A stretch of DNA of 28,345 nucleotides from a virus. The DNA lies in the IMG/VR virus record IMGVR_UViG_3300025030_000357, positions 1 through 28,345 of that record, one strand, 5' to 3'. A program made the position numbers and the translations under genes. A model generated the notes under the pieces. It was given only the letters and a program-made list of their open reading frames with translations. It had not been told where the DNA came from and did no database searches. Positions 7,500-15,775 of this stretch are shown here, one piece after another; position 1 is the first letter of the stretch; each line of letters begins with the position of its first letter.

Positions 7500-9329
7500 C
7501 TACGCTCCACCGCTAGCACGACCGAACGGGAGAACGAGCGTCACATCGCTGTGACTCCCCTTCACGATCGGTTTGATTTCCTGGGTCAATACATCACCGT
7601 CGAGCACCACCTCCGACTCTGAGATCCCTTCGATCCTGCTGTCCGACAAGATGGCCTCTCGCAGGTTCAACGAGGCTAGCACAACGTGCTGGATTGTACC
7701 CTTGCGACCCACGTTTCTGTTGATCCCAACGTCCGGCAAGAACGTAGTGGAGCCACGCTCCGTGAAGATCGACACAGCCGTACCCTGGACCACGTTGGCG
7801 ATCCCTCGCGCATGCTCGGCATCCCCTGCATCTCGAGGCGGGACGCGGAAGTCGAGCACCCCCGTTCGGTTCAAGAGATCCATGTCGATCGCGAGGTCGA
7901 CACCATAGAGAGCGTCATCAACACTCACGTAATCCGCGCTGGACCCTCCGGATCCGCCGGTCCCCTCACGCGTCGGGATCAAGATGTCATCCCCCGGCGC
8001 CAAGAGACCCGGCCCGCCGCCCGGTGCCAGGTACGGGGCCCGCAGATCATTCACGATCACGATCAGCTCCGGCGAGCAGTCGTGCCGTGCTCCGAGGCTC
8101 TCCAGCGTGTCGGTGCGTGTGAGACGCACGGTGCGCACGCCGCGGTAGGCCGACAGATCGAACCCCGCTTCGCTCTCAGACCCTCGAGTGGCCCGAGTGC
8201 GTGAGCCAATCGTTGCGCCAGCGGTGCCGTCGACGAGGTCCCGCTCCGTGAGATCTCGTTCTCCACGGTAGGGTTGGAGCACATCGCTGGGGGGCGCCGC
8301 AAACCGCTCCGGGAACGCCATGATCCTGTTGAGAGCATCCTCCATCTCGCGCAAGCTGCGGGACGCCTCCCCCTCCGGTCCCTTTGTAGAGTCGATGAGG
8401 TCTACCGCGAGGTAATCAGCAGCATCCGCCACCTGATCTGCAACGCTGGCCGCAAGCCGAAGGGGGTATTGAATGAAGGTGTCGCTGATCGCCGTGCTGG
8501 CGATCCGCATGGGGTATTGCGTGAACGTGTCGATCGTGCCCGAAGTGGCCGCCGAGACGGCGTTCAAGAGCTGCCCGACGTTCACGAGAATCGTGTTGAT
8601 GTTGCCGATCTTACGCCGGATGAGACCGACGTTTGCGCTGACCTCGGCGAAAGCTGCGCGCGCGTCGTTCAGCCCGTTCGAGATCTGCCGCGTCGCATCC
8701 GTGAAAAGGTCGCCCGCGTTCTGTGCGTTGCGCCGACGCAACTTCGAGATCAGAAACGCATCCCCGATCGCTTGCGCCGTGATGCGGTAGTAGTACGTGA
8801 GCCGACTCATTTTGTAGTCTCGCGGCGTCACGAACTGCGGCTGCGCCAATATGAAGTGATCATCATCCCGGAGAACGTGCAGGATGAGGCGAACGTACGC
8901 AGCCGATCCAGGGCTCTGCTTCAAAAGCGAATATCTGCGGAACATGTCTCGCAGATCCTTGAAGTGGTCTGAGCCCGTCTGCGGTTGGCCGTTGTTCTGC
9001 GCACCCTCGAATGCGGTAGCAGCTCGCTTCTGCGCGCCGAACGTCCCCTCGATCGTGATCGTCCGTTGAATGATCCCCACGCTCTCATCGACGACGGTGT
9101 TTCCTTCGGTCGGCGTGAGCACCGAGGCATGGGGCTCTGTCAGCTCGTAGTGCTGCGGGTTCAGCACGAGCACATGAACCTGTAGAGGTTGCTGCTCTCG
9201 GATGTCCACCAGCTCGAACACGAATCCGTTCGCGAATCCTTGCACCAGATCAGCCGCGGGGGCATCCGCGCTCCCTGGCATCTGGATTGTGACTCGTCCG
9301 TGGACGAGCGGCAGACTTCCGAAACCCAT
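7500..9329 (-). CDS. Baseplate protein with LysM-like and gp25-like domains
   Basis: 609 residues in at least three parts. Residues 1-200 are beta-rich, ending in a DUF-like block with LTYYYRITAQAIGDAFLISK. Residues 200-395 are mainly helical and carry a short duplication, DTFTQYPMRIAS and DTFIQYPLRLAA. Residues about 399-453 look like a LysM domain (RTDTLESLGARHDCSPELIV, then the closing LLAPGDDILIP). Residues about 474-603 resemble the gpW/gp25 wedge domain (DLNRTGVLDF-type opening, QGTAVSIFTERGSTTFLPDV, then NLREAILSDSRI). In T4, gp53 (LysM-like) and gp25 are separate neighbours in the wedge, so here they appear fused. It most likely organises the inner baseplate and starts sheath assembly. 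GGAG lies about 8 bases before ATG. Confidence 0.8.
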   Translation of the reverse strand: MGFGSLPLVHGRVTIQMPGSADAPAADLVQGFANGFVFELVDIREQQPLQVHVLVLNPQHYELTEPHASVLTPTEGNTVVDESVGIIQRTITIEGTFGAQKRAATAFEGAQNNGQPQTGSDHFKDLRDMFRRYSLLKQSPGSAAYVRLILHVLRDDDHFILAQPQFVTPRDYKMSRLTYYYRITAQAIGDAFLISKLRRRNAQNAGDLFTDATRQISNGLNDARAAFAEVSANVGLIRRKIGNINTILVNVGQLLNAVSAATSGTIDTFTQYPMRIASTAISDTFIQYPLRLAASVADQVADAADYLAVDLIDSTKGPEGEASRSLREMEDALNRIMAFPERFAAPPSDVLQPYRGERDLTERDLVDGTAGATIGSRTRATRGSESEAGFDLSAYRGVRTVRLTRTDTLESLGARHDCSPELIVIVNDLRAPYLAPGGGPGLLAPGDDILIPTREGTGGSGGSSADYVSVDDALYGVDLAIDMDLLNRTGVLDFRVPPRDAGDAEHARGIANVVQGTAVSIFTERGSTTFLPDVGINRNVGRKGTIQHVVLASLNLREAILSDSRIEGISESEVVLDGDVLTQEIKPIVKGSHSDVTLVLPFGRASGGA

Positions 9330-9350
9330 GAGCCTATCCTACTCCGAGCG

Positions 9351-9623
9351 CTATTCGAGTGCACCGCTCAACACGCGGTCCGCGGCGGGGCCATCGGTGT
9401 CGACCCCTCCCGCACGTTGCAGCGCCACATCTGTGGTTTTGACCCGAACGTCGGCGAAGCTGGCCAGGTGGGCCACGACGCCCTGGGCAACCGCCGCACA
9501 GGTGCGCTTCCTGTCGGCATCCTCTTGGCCTGTGACAGCACCGAACTCGGCAACGATCGCATCATAGATGGCCCGGGCCATCGTCCCCGGAGCGACCGTG
9601 CTCGTACCTGCGACCATCGTCAT
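9351..9623 (-). CDS. Small baseplate-region protein, function unknown
   Basis: 90 residues between the spike and the LysM-gp25 gene. Residues 14-30 predict a helix (TMARAIYDAIVAEFGAV); the rest is mixed, ending RAGGVDTDGPAADRVLSGAL. The gene starts shortly after the spike's TAG stop, without a strong SD (only GAAG-like purines), so translation may depend on coupling. A second in-frame ATG two codons later is equally possible. Its place suggests a minor baseplate component or assembly factor. No family is recognised with confidence. Confidence 0.65.
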   Translation of the reverse strand: MTMVAGTSTVAPGTMARAIYDAIVAEFGAVTGQEDADRKRTCAAVAQGVVAHLASFADVRVKTTDVALQRAGGVDTDGPAADRVLSGALE

Positions 9624-9629
9624 ATTCGT

Positions 9630-10613
9630 CTATTTCTTCGCCTTCGCGAGGTCTGAGAGCAGCGCAGTCCCCATCGAGGACAACGTGTCGACTTGGGGCG
9701 CCGCCGGTACTCCGGTACTGCCCCCCATCGGCACGGTGTGCGTGTGCGTGTTGAACTTCGCGCTCCAGAAGGTATTCACCTTGTCGATCTCCGTGTTGTA
9801 GAAGGTGCGGAAGCTGTCGCCGAGCACGATCCGCTCGTCGGCCCCCTCGCCGAGGTCGACCCGCACCTGACCTCCATCCTTCCACACCTCGAGCACGTCA
9901 ACGCCGTCCATCTCCACCGTGAAGCGCTCCGACTCCTTCACGCGGATCCGCACCTGGCCTCGACCGCTCGCAGGGTCCTCGTCGACCTTGTCGTCCGTGG
10001 CGCCGACCGTGTCGAGGAGGACGTCACCGGCGTCGCTGACCCGCAGCTCCACCCCCGCGTGCCGCGTGTAATGCTCCCGGTCATGCGGCGTGCCTCGCTC
10101 GCTCCCGCCGTTGCCCTCCTCCCACCCCACCCCCTCGATCACTTCGCGTCGCGACTGACTGTGTGGGTAGGCTCCCGTCACGATCGGGAATCGAAAGTCA
10201 CCTTCGAGGAAGTCGACGAGAACCACATCGCCGTCGACGTCGTCGAGGACCGTGGCGAGACCAAGGAAGGTGCCGCGTCGAGAGAGCACGGCGTCGATGT
10301 TCAAAGGCTGATTGTTCGACAACGTGCGCGTCGTCTTGCGCGGCACCCACGGCGAGGCATCGTTCCGGCCGATGCGCGACATGATGGGCACTCGAGTGAG
10401 CTTCGCGCCGGAGCGCACGAGGACCACGTCGGCCTCGACGGCGAAACCTAGGTCACTGCGCCCGTCGCTGTCGGATACGTACGTCTCGATCACCACTGCG
10501 CGGTAGGGTCCGCGTGTCGTCTCGTAGGGGCGCGGCTGCCCTCGCACGCGCATGTCGAGCCCCGCCTGGTAGACGACCCCTTGCGGGCCGCGCGTTGGGC
10601 TGTACCGGCTCAT
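9630..10613 (-). CDS. Baseplate spike (gpV-like, OB-fold, HxH tip)
   Basis: 327 residues. Residues about 105-152 form the OB-fold seen in phage baseplate assembly protein V and T4 gp5: RGTFLGLATVLDDVDGDVVL followed by VDFLEGDFRFPIVTGAYPHS. Residues 185-265 are beta strands with short DG and GD turns, like the triple-stranded beta-helix of such spikes. The C-terminal segment carries NTHTHTVPMGG, with H290 and H292 forming the HxH motif that coordinates a metal ion at spike apices in P2/phi92-type proteins. Function: central membrane-piercing needle at the end of the tail tube. Start ATG overlaps the hub stop (ATGA) with GGAGGG upstream. The zinc- or iron-binding inference rests on the motif only. 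Confidence 0.85.
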   Translation of the reverse strand: MSRYSPTRGPQGVVYQAGLDMRVRGQPRPYETTRGPYRAVVIETYVSDSDGRSDLGFAVEADVVLVRSGAKLTRVPIMSRIGRNDASPWVPRKTTRTLSNNQPLNIDAVLSRRGTFLGLATVLDDVDGDVVLVDFLEGDFRFPIVTGAYPHSQSRREVIEGVGWEEGNGGSERGTPHDREHYTRHAGVELRVSDAGDVLLDTVGATDDKVDEDPASGRGQVRIRVKESERFTVEMDGVDVLEVWKDGGQVRVDLGEGADERIVLGDSFRTFYNTEIDKVNTFWSAKFNTHTHTVPMGGSTGVPAAPQVDTLSSMGTALLSDLAKAKK

Positions 10614-12484
10614 GGCAAGCCCTCCAGGGGATCCATGCTGGCGTCGTCGAAATCGAGCCCGGAGATCCCGATCGGCTCGCCGCTCTCGAGTGCCTCTTGA
10701 TCGAGCGTAGACTCGTCGCTCTCGAACACGACGGGCTCTAGCTGGACGACGTGCTCAAACACGACGGGCTCTAGCTGGACGACATGCTGCTCTCCACGGA
10801 AAGCCCGACCTGCGTCCACCTCTGACGGGGAGGGCTGATCCGATTCGTCCGGTGTCGTCGTATCGGGATCGGCCTCGGTCACCCCTTCGCCGGGGAGCCC
10901 CCCATCGACGATCTCTGCCTCTGCCCCCAGCTCTTGCACGTAGGCAATCTGAAGGTTGGCCAGCTCCGACATAAGCTCGTCGGGGGGCGCCGCGGGTTCC
11001 GCGGGCACCGCGACGGCGGGGGCCGGCTGCCGATCCAGCTCTGCGTACACCGCGCGGAGGTGATCTTCGTCGGCGTACTCACCCCGTGTCAGCGTGAGCG
11101 TGGTCTGCCCGGCTTGCCCGTATGTGTACGCGTTCACGACCCCCTCGACGTAGTACGTGATCACACCATCATGCCGGTGCTCTCGCACACGGTGCCCGAT
11201 GCGGATCTCCGGCCGCAGTCGCGTTGTGGCGATCGTTCCGCTCAACTCCAACGGGGCCGGCGCGTACCAGTCGTGCAGACGACGCAGCCAGTTACCAGCG
11301 AGCTGCGCGAACTGCGTACCTCTCTCCCGAGAAGAGATCGGAAGAAACGGCGTGCCTTGCTGCCACTTGCGCAGCCCGTACTTCTCGATGCTGGCGATGT
11401 TCCAGATTGGGATCGATCCCGGGCGTCCAGTCTGCGCGCCGTGTTGCTGGAGCACCCCTTGCAGCTCGATACCTTGCCGGCCAGCGAGGTCCATGATCCA
11501 ATAGTTGAACCGATGTGCCGGGCCGCCCTTCGCGACCTGTCTCGCGTTGACGTCGGACAGCTCCAGCTCGTGCGTGAGCAGCCGATCCCACCGCTGTGTA
11601 TCGCCGAGCACCTTGAACGGCTTGCGACGCAGATAGATCGTGGGAACGAGCCCAGATAGCGCGTTCTTGGGTTGCCCCTGAGCTGGGCCCATGTCGAGCC
11701 ACAGCTCGTTTAGCAGACCGTTTGCGTACTCCTGGAGTAACGACCACAGATTCTTGCCGTCTTGGTCAGGGGCGACGAGCGACGCGTCCGCATAGAACCC
11801 GTCGATCTCTTCGTCCTTGCACCCGATCCTACGCCGCAGAATGTCGTAGAACGCTCCACTACCGAGCCCGGGCGGGAGCCTCCACGGTTGAGTCGTGCCC
11901 TCGTAGTTTCCCACCCAGGCGTTGATCAACGCCTCGACGAAACCACCGGGCGGGCCGGTGATGTTCCCTGAGAGGCGCTGGAAGATCCCGGCGATACCGA
12001 CGACAGCCGCTTGATCGTAGATGTTGACGAACGCCTGCGTCTGCTCGAAGATCTTGCCGAAGTCTCGACCTGAGATCGTGTAGACCTCCGCACGTTCACC
12101 TTGGGCTTGTCGCGACGTGTTCTCCGAGACGGTGTCGATGATCCCGAGCGTTCCGTCGATCACCTCCCCGTCGCACACCCACTGGATCAGCACCCACGCG
12201 CCCTCCGGGTCGCTCCACAAGCGCGTCCAGCTCTCCGCCACGCCCGTCCCACGGACGGCCGCAGACGACGCCCGGTGCACCTCCAGCGGCTTTTTCACAG
12301 TGATCGAAAACGCCCCCGCGGCCCCACCGAACTGTTTGCTCGTCTGGGCTCCGACGATGTACCCGAACGCCGGATCGAAGCCATCGACAGAGCCCGAGAA
12401 ACCGTCGCGATCGAAGCTGTAGAACGTGAGCCGCACACGCGTGTGCGTGGCCTGCTCCTCGTAGACTTGCCTCGCGCCGCGCAT
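10610..12484 (-). CDS. Baseplate hub protein (gp27/gpD-like)
   Basis: 624 residues. The N-terminal part has a hub-type beta-barrel opening (FGYIVGAQTSKQFGGAAGAF then SITVKKP), followed by WVLIQWVCDGEVIDGTLGII and a central mixed domain. Near the C-terminal third, RIGHRVREHRHDGVITYYVE resembles the second tube-like domain of gpD/gp27 hubs, which close the tube and seat the spike. Residues about 505-624 are acidic, proline-rich and low-complexity, with an exact 11-residue tandem repeat (HVVQLEPVVFE twice). I see no peptidase, lysozyme or CHAP motif. Start chosen at ATG (TGATG junction with the tape measure stop); an in-frame GTG at 12487 is the alternative. The spike follows directly, as expected. 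Confidence 0.8.
   Translation of the reverse strand: MRGARQVYEEQATHTRVRLTFYSFDRDGFSGSVDGFDPAFGYIVGAQTSKQFGGAAGAFSITVKKPLEVHRASSAAVRGTGVAESWTRLWSDPEGAWVLIQWVCDGEVIDGTLGIIDTVSENTSRQAQGERAEVYTISGRDFGKIFEQTQAFVNIYDQAAVVGIAGIFQRLSGNITGPPGGFVEALINAWVGNYEGTTQPWRLPPGLGSGAFYDILRRRIGCKDEEIDGFYADASLVAPDQDGKNLWSLLQEYANGLLNELWLDMGPAQGQPKNALSGLVPTIYLRRKPFKVLGDTQRWDRLLTHELELSDVNARQVAKGGPAHRFNYWIMDLAGRQGIELQGVLQQHGAQTGRPGSIPIWNIASIEKYGLRKWQQGTPFLPISSRERGTQFAQLAGNWLRRLHDWYAPAPLELSGTIATTRLRPEIRIGHRVREHRHDGVITYYVEGVVNAYTYGQAGQTTLTLTRGEYADEDHLRAVYAELDRQPAPAVAVPAEPAAPPDELMSELANLQIAYVQELGAEAEIVDGGLPGEGVTEADPDTTTPDESDQPSPSEVDAGRAFRGEQHVVQLEPVVFEHVVQLEPVVFESDESTLDQEALESGEPIGISGLDFDDASMDPLEGLP
10721..10786 (-). repeat. 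33-bp tandem duplication inside the hub gene
   Basis: Two adjacent 33-base copies (10721-10753 and 10754-10786) differ at only two bases. Both differences are synonymous (CAC/CAT and TTC/TTT), so each copy encodes HVVQLEPVVFE. The repeat lies in the low-complexity acidic C-terminal tail of the hub, residues 567-588. Confidence 0.95.
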
Positions 12485-14502
12485 CACTCCACCGTAAGAG
12501 CGCCCGCCCCGACCGGATTGACGCTCTCGAGGGCTCGGGCAGCAGCGGTAGCCTCGTCTGCTACGCCTTGGAGGTGTCTGACTGCTGCGGCCGTCCCCTC
12601 CGCCCCCTCTAGTGCGGGGAGCCCCATGGCTATGCGGTTCGCGTTTGTACGTCCGAGGGCTTGCTCGCGAGACTCGCCACGGCGGCCGGTGATCCGCCCG
12701 TCGCGAGCCGCCTGTAGCTCGACGGCTTGGCGCGCCTCTTCCGCAGTGATCGTACGTCTCTGATTGTCCTGTACCGCTTGGTTGACCTCTCCGACGAAGC
12801 TGCGGTTTGGATCCGTCAGGATGCCGAAACCCTCCGCGGTGTTGCGCTCATACTCTGCCGCTGCTTCATCCCCCATGGCCCACCGCACCACGGCGGTCCC
12901 TGGGGCCGCGACCGCCTCCCCGACCCCTGCAACCCCTTCGGCCAACGCTTGCGTTGCTAGCTGTCCGAAACCGCCTTGCTCGAATGCAGTAGCAAGCCTC
13001 TCCATTGACCCGATCAATCGGTTCATGACGGGGGTTATGTGCTGCATTCCAGTGCGCATTACGCGCACGTCGAGGTTCTGGATACGCTGCGCGTTGTTCG
13101 CCTGTCCAGCGCCGACAGATTGCCGTTGTAATGCGAGGTTGCCGGAGAAACGACCTGCGTCGAATGCGCCACCGGCGCTGGATCGCCGACTTGCCACAGT
13201 GTCTTGCGCCAGCGATTGATTGAACGACGCGTCATTGACGTTCATGCCGTTCTCGAACAACTCCCTGGACTGCACCGCCGACATGTCGACGCCGAGGCCC
13301 TCCATCGCAGATCGAATCAAGAAGGCCCCCGTGTCGCCGTCCGAAGCCATGCCTCGGATAGACTGCACGAACGCCTGCATCGCTTGCGGGTCACGGCTCT
13401 CCAGCCGCTCGAGGGCCTGCTGGTATGAAGTGCCACTCCCGAACCCGGCCGCGCGTAGAGCGAGCCCCTGCGCAAAGCCTCGACCTCGTCCGGCGCCACC
13501 CATCCCCTGTCCGAAGCTGCTCGCGAACCGTGAGCCCGCCTCACCCTGAAACGACGCACCCGAGCTGGTGAACGCGGTGAAGAGCTGCAACACGCTGCTC
13601 GGCGCGAGCGGGATGCCCCGCGATCGCGCTTCTTCTGCGAAGCTCGCCACGCCTTGCAGATATTGATCGAGGCGTGTCTCCCGGATCCCCGAAATCAGCC
13701 CTGCGCCGACAGCCTCTTCCATTAGCGCCGATGGGTCGTCCACGCGACCTCCCGACGTCTCCATCGCGCCGACGACGCCGCCTGCTCCGTTCACGCCGAG
13801 GAGCTGCGAGAGCGCGAGCTGCGTCCCGAAAGAACCCGAGAGCCGAGAGCCTGTGAGCCCGCTGCTGCCGGCGAACTGCGCCGCCAACCCAGGGATCATC
13901 CCCGGGGCAAGTCCGTACCCACCTACCCCCTTAGCGACCATGTGATTCATGCCGCCGCGGCCGACGCCCGTTTGCCCGAAGACGGCCGCCTGCGCTTGTT
14001 GCTGTTGCGCATACTCGTTGTAGAGCCGGACCGACGTTTGTGCGGCCGCGCCGAGCGTGCCGCCGATGTAGGGGATGGCCCCGAGCGCCGACGCCACCGC
14101 GCTTCCGCCGACGGCCCCCGCTGCAAGCCCACCGACACCAAGGGCCGTCTGCGTCATCTGCTGCCGGATGAGCTGCCGGGTGCGTTCCTGCTCGCGTTGC
14201 AGGTCACGGGCTCTGCGTTCCTCCGCCCGCTCCCGACGCGCATCCTGCGCCTGCTGGTGCGCGTTTGTACCGCCGGCGCCACTGCCGGGAGCCCCCACAG
14301 AGGCGGCACCCGCCGGAACCCCGCCGACGCTCCCGCCGAGCTTCCGCACCTTCTCGAGCTGCGCCACGATGCGCTTGAGCGAATCCTCGTAGCGGTTCAG
14401 CGCCTTGGCGTCGAACGCGCGCTCCAACGCCTTTGACAGGCCGACCACCTGACGATCGTCGACGCCGATCTCGATCACCGTCTTGTGGCGCGTCTCCGTC
14501 AT
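12484..14502 (-). CDS. Tail tape measure protein
   Basis: 672 residues. Identified by position (after tube and chaperone genes, before hub) and composition: a basic helical N-terminus (residues 20-55), a Gly/Ala/Pro spacer, a charged coiled coil at about 82-115 rich in R, E and Q, then a hydrophobic glycine-rich segment at about 119-153 (ALGVGGLAAGAVGG...IPYIGGTLGAAA) typical of tape measures. The rest is Gln/Ala/Gly-rich helix. The length sets tail length; at roughly 1.5 angstrom per residue this predicts a tail near 100 nm (estimate), shorter than that of Twort-type phages, whose tape measure is about twice as long. ATGA overlap with the upstream stop. No lytic domain is visible. Confidence 0.85.
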   Translation of the reverse strand: MTETRHKTVIEIGVDDRQVVGLSKALERAFDAKALNRYEDSLKRIVAQLEKVRKLGGSVGGVPAGAASVGAPGSGAGGTNAHQQAQDARRERAEERRARDLQREQERTRQLIRQQMTQTALGVGGLAAGAVGGSAVASALGAIPYIGGTLGAAAQTSVRLYNEYAQQQQAQAAVFGQTGVGRGGMNHMVAKGVGGYGLAPGMIPGLAAQFAGSSGLTGSRLSGSFGTQLALSQLLGVNGAGGVVGAMETSGGRVDDPSALMEEAVGAGLISGIRETRLDQYLQGVASFAEEARSRGIPLAPSSVLQLFTAFTSSGASFQGEAGSRFASSFGQGMGGAGRGRGFAQGLALRAAGFGSGTSYQQALERLESRDPQAMQAFVQSIRGMASDGDTGAFLIRSAMEGLGVDMSAVQSRELFENGMNVNDASFNQSLAQDTVASRRSSAGGAFDAGRFSGNLALQRQSVGAGQANNAQRIQNLDVRVMRTGMQHITPVMNRLIGSMERLATAFEQGGFGQLATQALAEGVAGVGEAVAAPGTAVVRWAMGDEAAAEYERNTAEGFGILTDPNRSFVGEVNQAVQDNQRRTITAEEARQAVELQAARDGRITGRRGESREQALGRTNANRIAMGLPALEGAEGTAAAVRHLQGVADEATAAARALESVNPVGAGALTVE

Positions 14503-14906
14503 CCGAGGTTCCGGTCCGGGGCCGTGGCAGCCAGCTCGATCGCGTCGAACTCCGGATCGCCTGTAAGGTGTGGTGTGTCAGCTAGGGCGCGAGCTTCCTC
14601 GCCTGTTCGCACTTCCACTTGAGGATCTTCGATGCCAAGCCGCTCTGCGTCTCTGTCGCGTCGTGAGCGGCGCTTCCACGCGGCGACGCGTTCCGACTCG
14701 ACGGCATCCGCGGCCTCGTGCAGTAGGATGTGCTCGAGGGCTTCATCGAGACGAAGTTGCAAGAGTCTTTCGTCGTTGAGGGGGAGCCGGTGCCTCCTCG
14801 ACCACATCAGCATCGTCCGCTTCACCGCTTCCGCGGCGGTCCGATCCGTTCTCTCGAGCCAGCTCTTCGCCGCCTCGAACGTCACCACCCGCCTTCGAGC
14901 TGCCAT
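14499..14906 (-). CDS. Tail assembly chaperone candidate, second frame
   Basis: 135 residues, starting inside the preceding chaperone gene and overlapping it by about 160 bases in the +1 frame. The protein is charged and helical (TFEAAKSWLERTDRTAAEAV, then RLPLNDERLLQLRLDEALEH), as expected for the T-part of lambda G/GT-type chaperones that bind the tape measure. Its ATG has no good SD at normal distance: AAGGAGG lies 24 bases upstream. It may therefore be made by ribosomes shifting from the upstream gene (a TTT C site sits directly before the ATG) or by independent initiation. The fused product would be about 262 residues, near the size of lambda gpGT. It stops as ATGA at the tape measure start. 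Confidence 0.7.
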   Translation of the reverse strand: MAARRRVVTFEAAKSWLERTDRTAAEAVKRTMLMWSRRHRLPLNDERLLQLRLDEALEHILLHEAADAVESERVAAWKRRSRRDRDAERLGIEDPQVEVRTGEEARALADTPHLTGDPEFDAIELAATAPDRNLG

Positions 14907-15288
14907 GAAATCGACGCTCGTAATCGGTCACCTCCTTGTACAGCGCCGATAGCGGCGTCCCGTCGTAGAGGTTCCAGACGTCCCACCAGTCGGGCAGGTG
15001 CTTCGGATCGAGCGTGACGGTGAGGTACGCGATCTGCTCGACGATCGAGAACCCGTTCAGGTCCGCGGCCGCGCCCAAGGGGAGATAGTTCGCCTTGAGC
15101 TGCGCCATCTTCACTTGGTCGCCGAGGTTCGGCACCTTGTAGACGAACGTGTGTTGATAGCGCTTGCCGCGCGTACCGACGACGTCGAGGTGGATCTTCG
15201 TGATCGGGGGAAGCCCGTCGTCGCCATCCTCCGACTTCTTCTCCCTGTTCGCCTCTTCGAGCACCTTGCGGGGATCTGCGAGTGTCAT
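14743..15288 (-). CDS. Tail assembly chaperone candidate, first frame
   Basis: 181 residues between tube and tape measure, the standard place of the gpG-like chaperone. Residues 1-125 look folded: THFVYKVPNLGDQ-type strands around residue 48, QLKANYLPLGAAADLNGFSI, LPDWWDVWNLYDGTPLSAL. After about residue 128 the sequence becomes charged low complexity (GGEELARENGSDRRG, then EEAPAPPQRRK), where the overlapping second frame takes over. This is what one expects of a gene with a frameshifted long form. SD is moderate (AAAGG about 9 bases before ATG). No direct family match is recognised; the role comes from position and the two-frame arrangement. It would bind the tape measure before tail polymerisation and is absent from finished virions. 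Confidence 0.75.
   Translation of the reverse strand: MTLADPRKVLEEANREKKSEDGDDGLPPITKIHLDVVGTRGKRYQHTFVYKVPNLGDQVKMAQLKANYLPLGAAADLNGFSIVEQIAYLTVTLDPKHLPDWWDVWNLYDGTPLSALYKEVTDYERRFHGSSKAGGDVRGGEELARENGSDRRGSGEADDADVVEEAPAPPQRRKTLATSSR
14931..14937 (-). promoter_or_regulatory. Strong internal Shine-Dalgarno in the first chaperone gene
   Basis: The minus strand reads AAGGAGG inside coding sequence. It is 24 bases from the ATG of the overlapping frame, too far for normal initiation. It is 6 bases from an in-frame ATT at 14924-14922 and about 20 bases from the TTT C candidate shift site. It could promote rare ATT initiation or pause ribosomes before a frameshift; a chance match is also possible. 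Confidence 0.4.
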
Positions 15289-15308
15289 GGTCCGGACCTT
15301 TCAGCTAC

Positions 15309-15333
15309 GCGCCCCGGTGAGCCGCCGAGGCGC
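15309..15333 (-). other. Intergenic RNA hairpin between tube and chaperone genes
   Basis: The transcript can form a 9-base-pair stem (GCGCCTCGG with CCGGGGCGC, one U-G pair) around a 7-base loop, just after the tube stop codon. No T-run follows, so it is not a standard terminator. It may act as an RNA-stability or attenuation element that keeps the abundant tube message separate from the low-demand chaperone message. Function inferred only from structure and place. Confidence 0.45.
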
Positions 15334-15338
15334 AAGGA

Positions 15339-15773
15339 TCAAACGATCTCGCTCTCGTCCATCACGCGGATCGCGACGAACTCCACATCGGTCAGCACGA
15401 TGCCACGGGCCCCGATGTTCTGCGTGTAGCGCGAGGGCTTCACGCGTTGGATCGTCGCGACGATGGTGCCCGTGACGGAGTCCTCGATGGTCGCCGTCAT
15501 CTCGGGGTGTCGCAGGATGTCCTCGAGACGCGGGAAGAGCACGACGCCGTCCCGGTTCTTGATCGGGTTCGTGATCACCCGGACCATTTGAGCGGAGAGC
15601 GTGCAGCGGTACGCCGTCGCGACGTGCTCCGCGACCTCGAGCTGATCGAGCACCTCGACAGGATCCTGTTGGATCTCCTCGGAGAAGGAGACGTTCGTCG
15701 CGTACATCACCTTCACGCCATTGATCGTGAAGCGTGCACGCGCGCCTGAGAGAACGAGCCCTCTTCCAGACAT
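15339..15773 (-). CDS. Tail tube protein
   Basis: 144 residues, close to the 140-residue length of Twort/SPO1-type tube proteins. Start chosen at ATG because AAGGAGC lies about 8 bases upstream; the longer frame upstream has no such signal. The sequence has the compact beta-rich pattern of tube subunits: ARFTINGVKVMYATNVSFSE, LDQLEVAEHVATAYRCTLSA, GTIVATIQRVKPS, GIVLTDVEFVAIRVMDE. Tube monomers stack as hexameric rings inside the sheath and carry DNA at ejection. The normal partner gene, the sheath, lies just upstream, separated only by the HNH endonuclease gene. The tube SD lies within the last codons of that endonuclease gene. Confident by pattern and position. Confidence 0.85.
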   Translation of the reverse strand: MSGRGLVLSGARARFTINGVKVMYATNVSFSEEIQQDPVEVLDQLEVAEHVATAYRCTLSAQMVRVITNPIKNRDGVVLFPRLEDILRHPEMTATIEDSVTGTIVATIQRVKPSRYTQNIGARGIVLTDVEFVAIRVMDESEIV

Positions 15774-15775
15774 AA

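Noticed and set aside
10610-12484. Peptidoglycan hydrolase domain in the hub region, as in Twort-type phages
   Set aside because: No CHAP, lysozyme or peptidase motif could be seen in the hub, spike or tape measure sequences.
14743-15288. Lambda-style -1 frameshift in the chaperone gene
   Set aside because: The second frame is offset by +1 (or -2). I found no slippery heptamer that would move reading by -1 into it.
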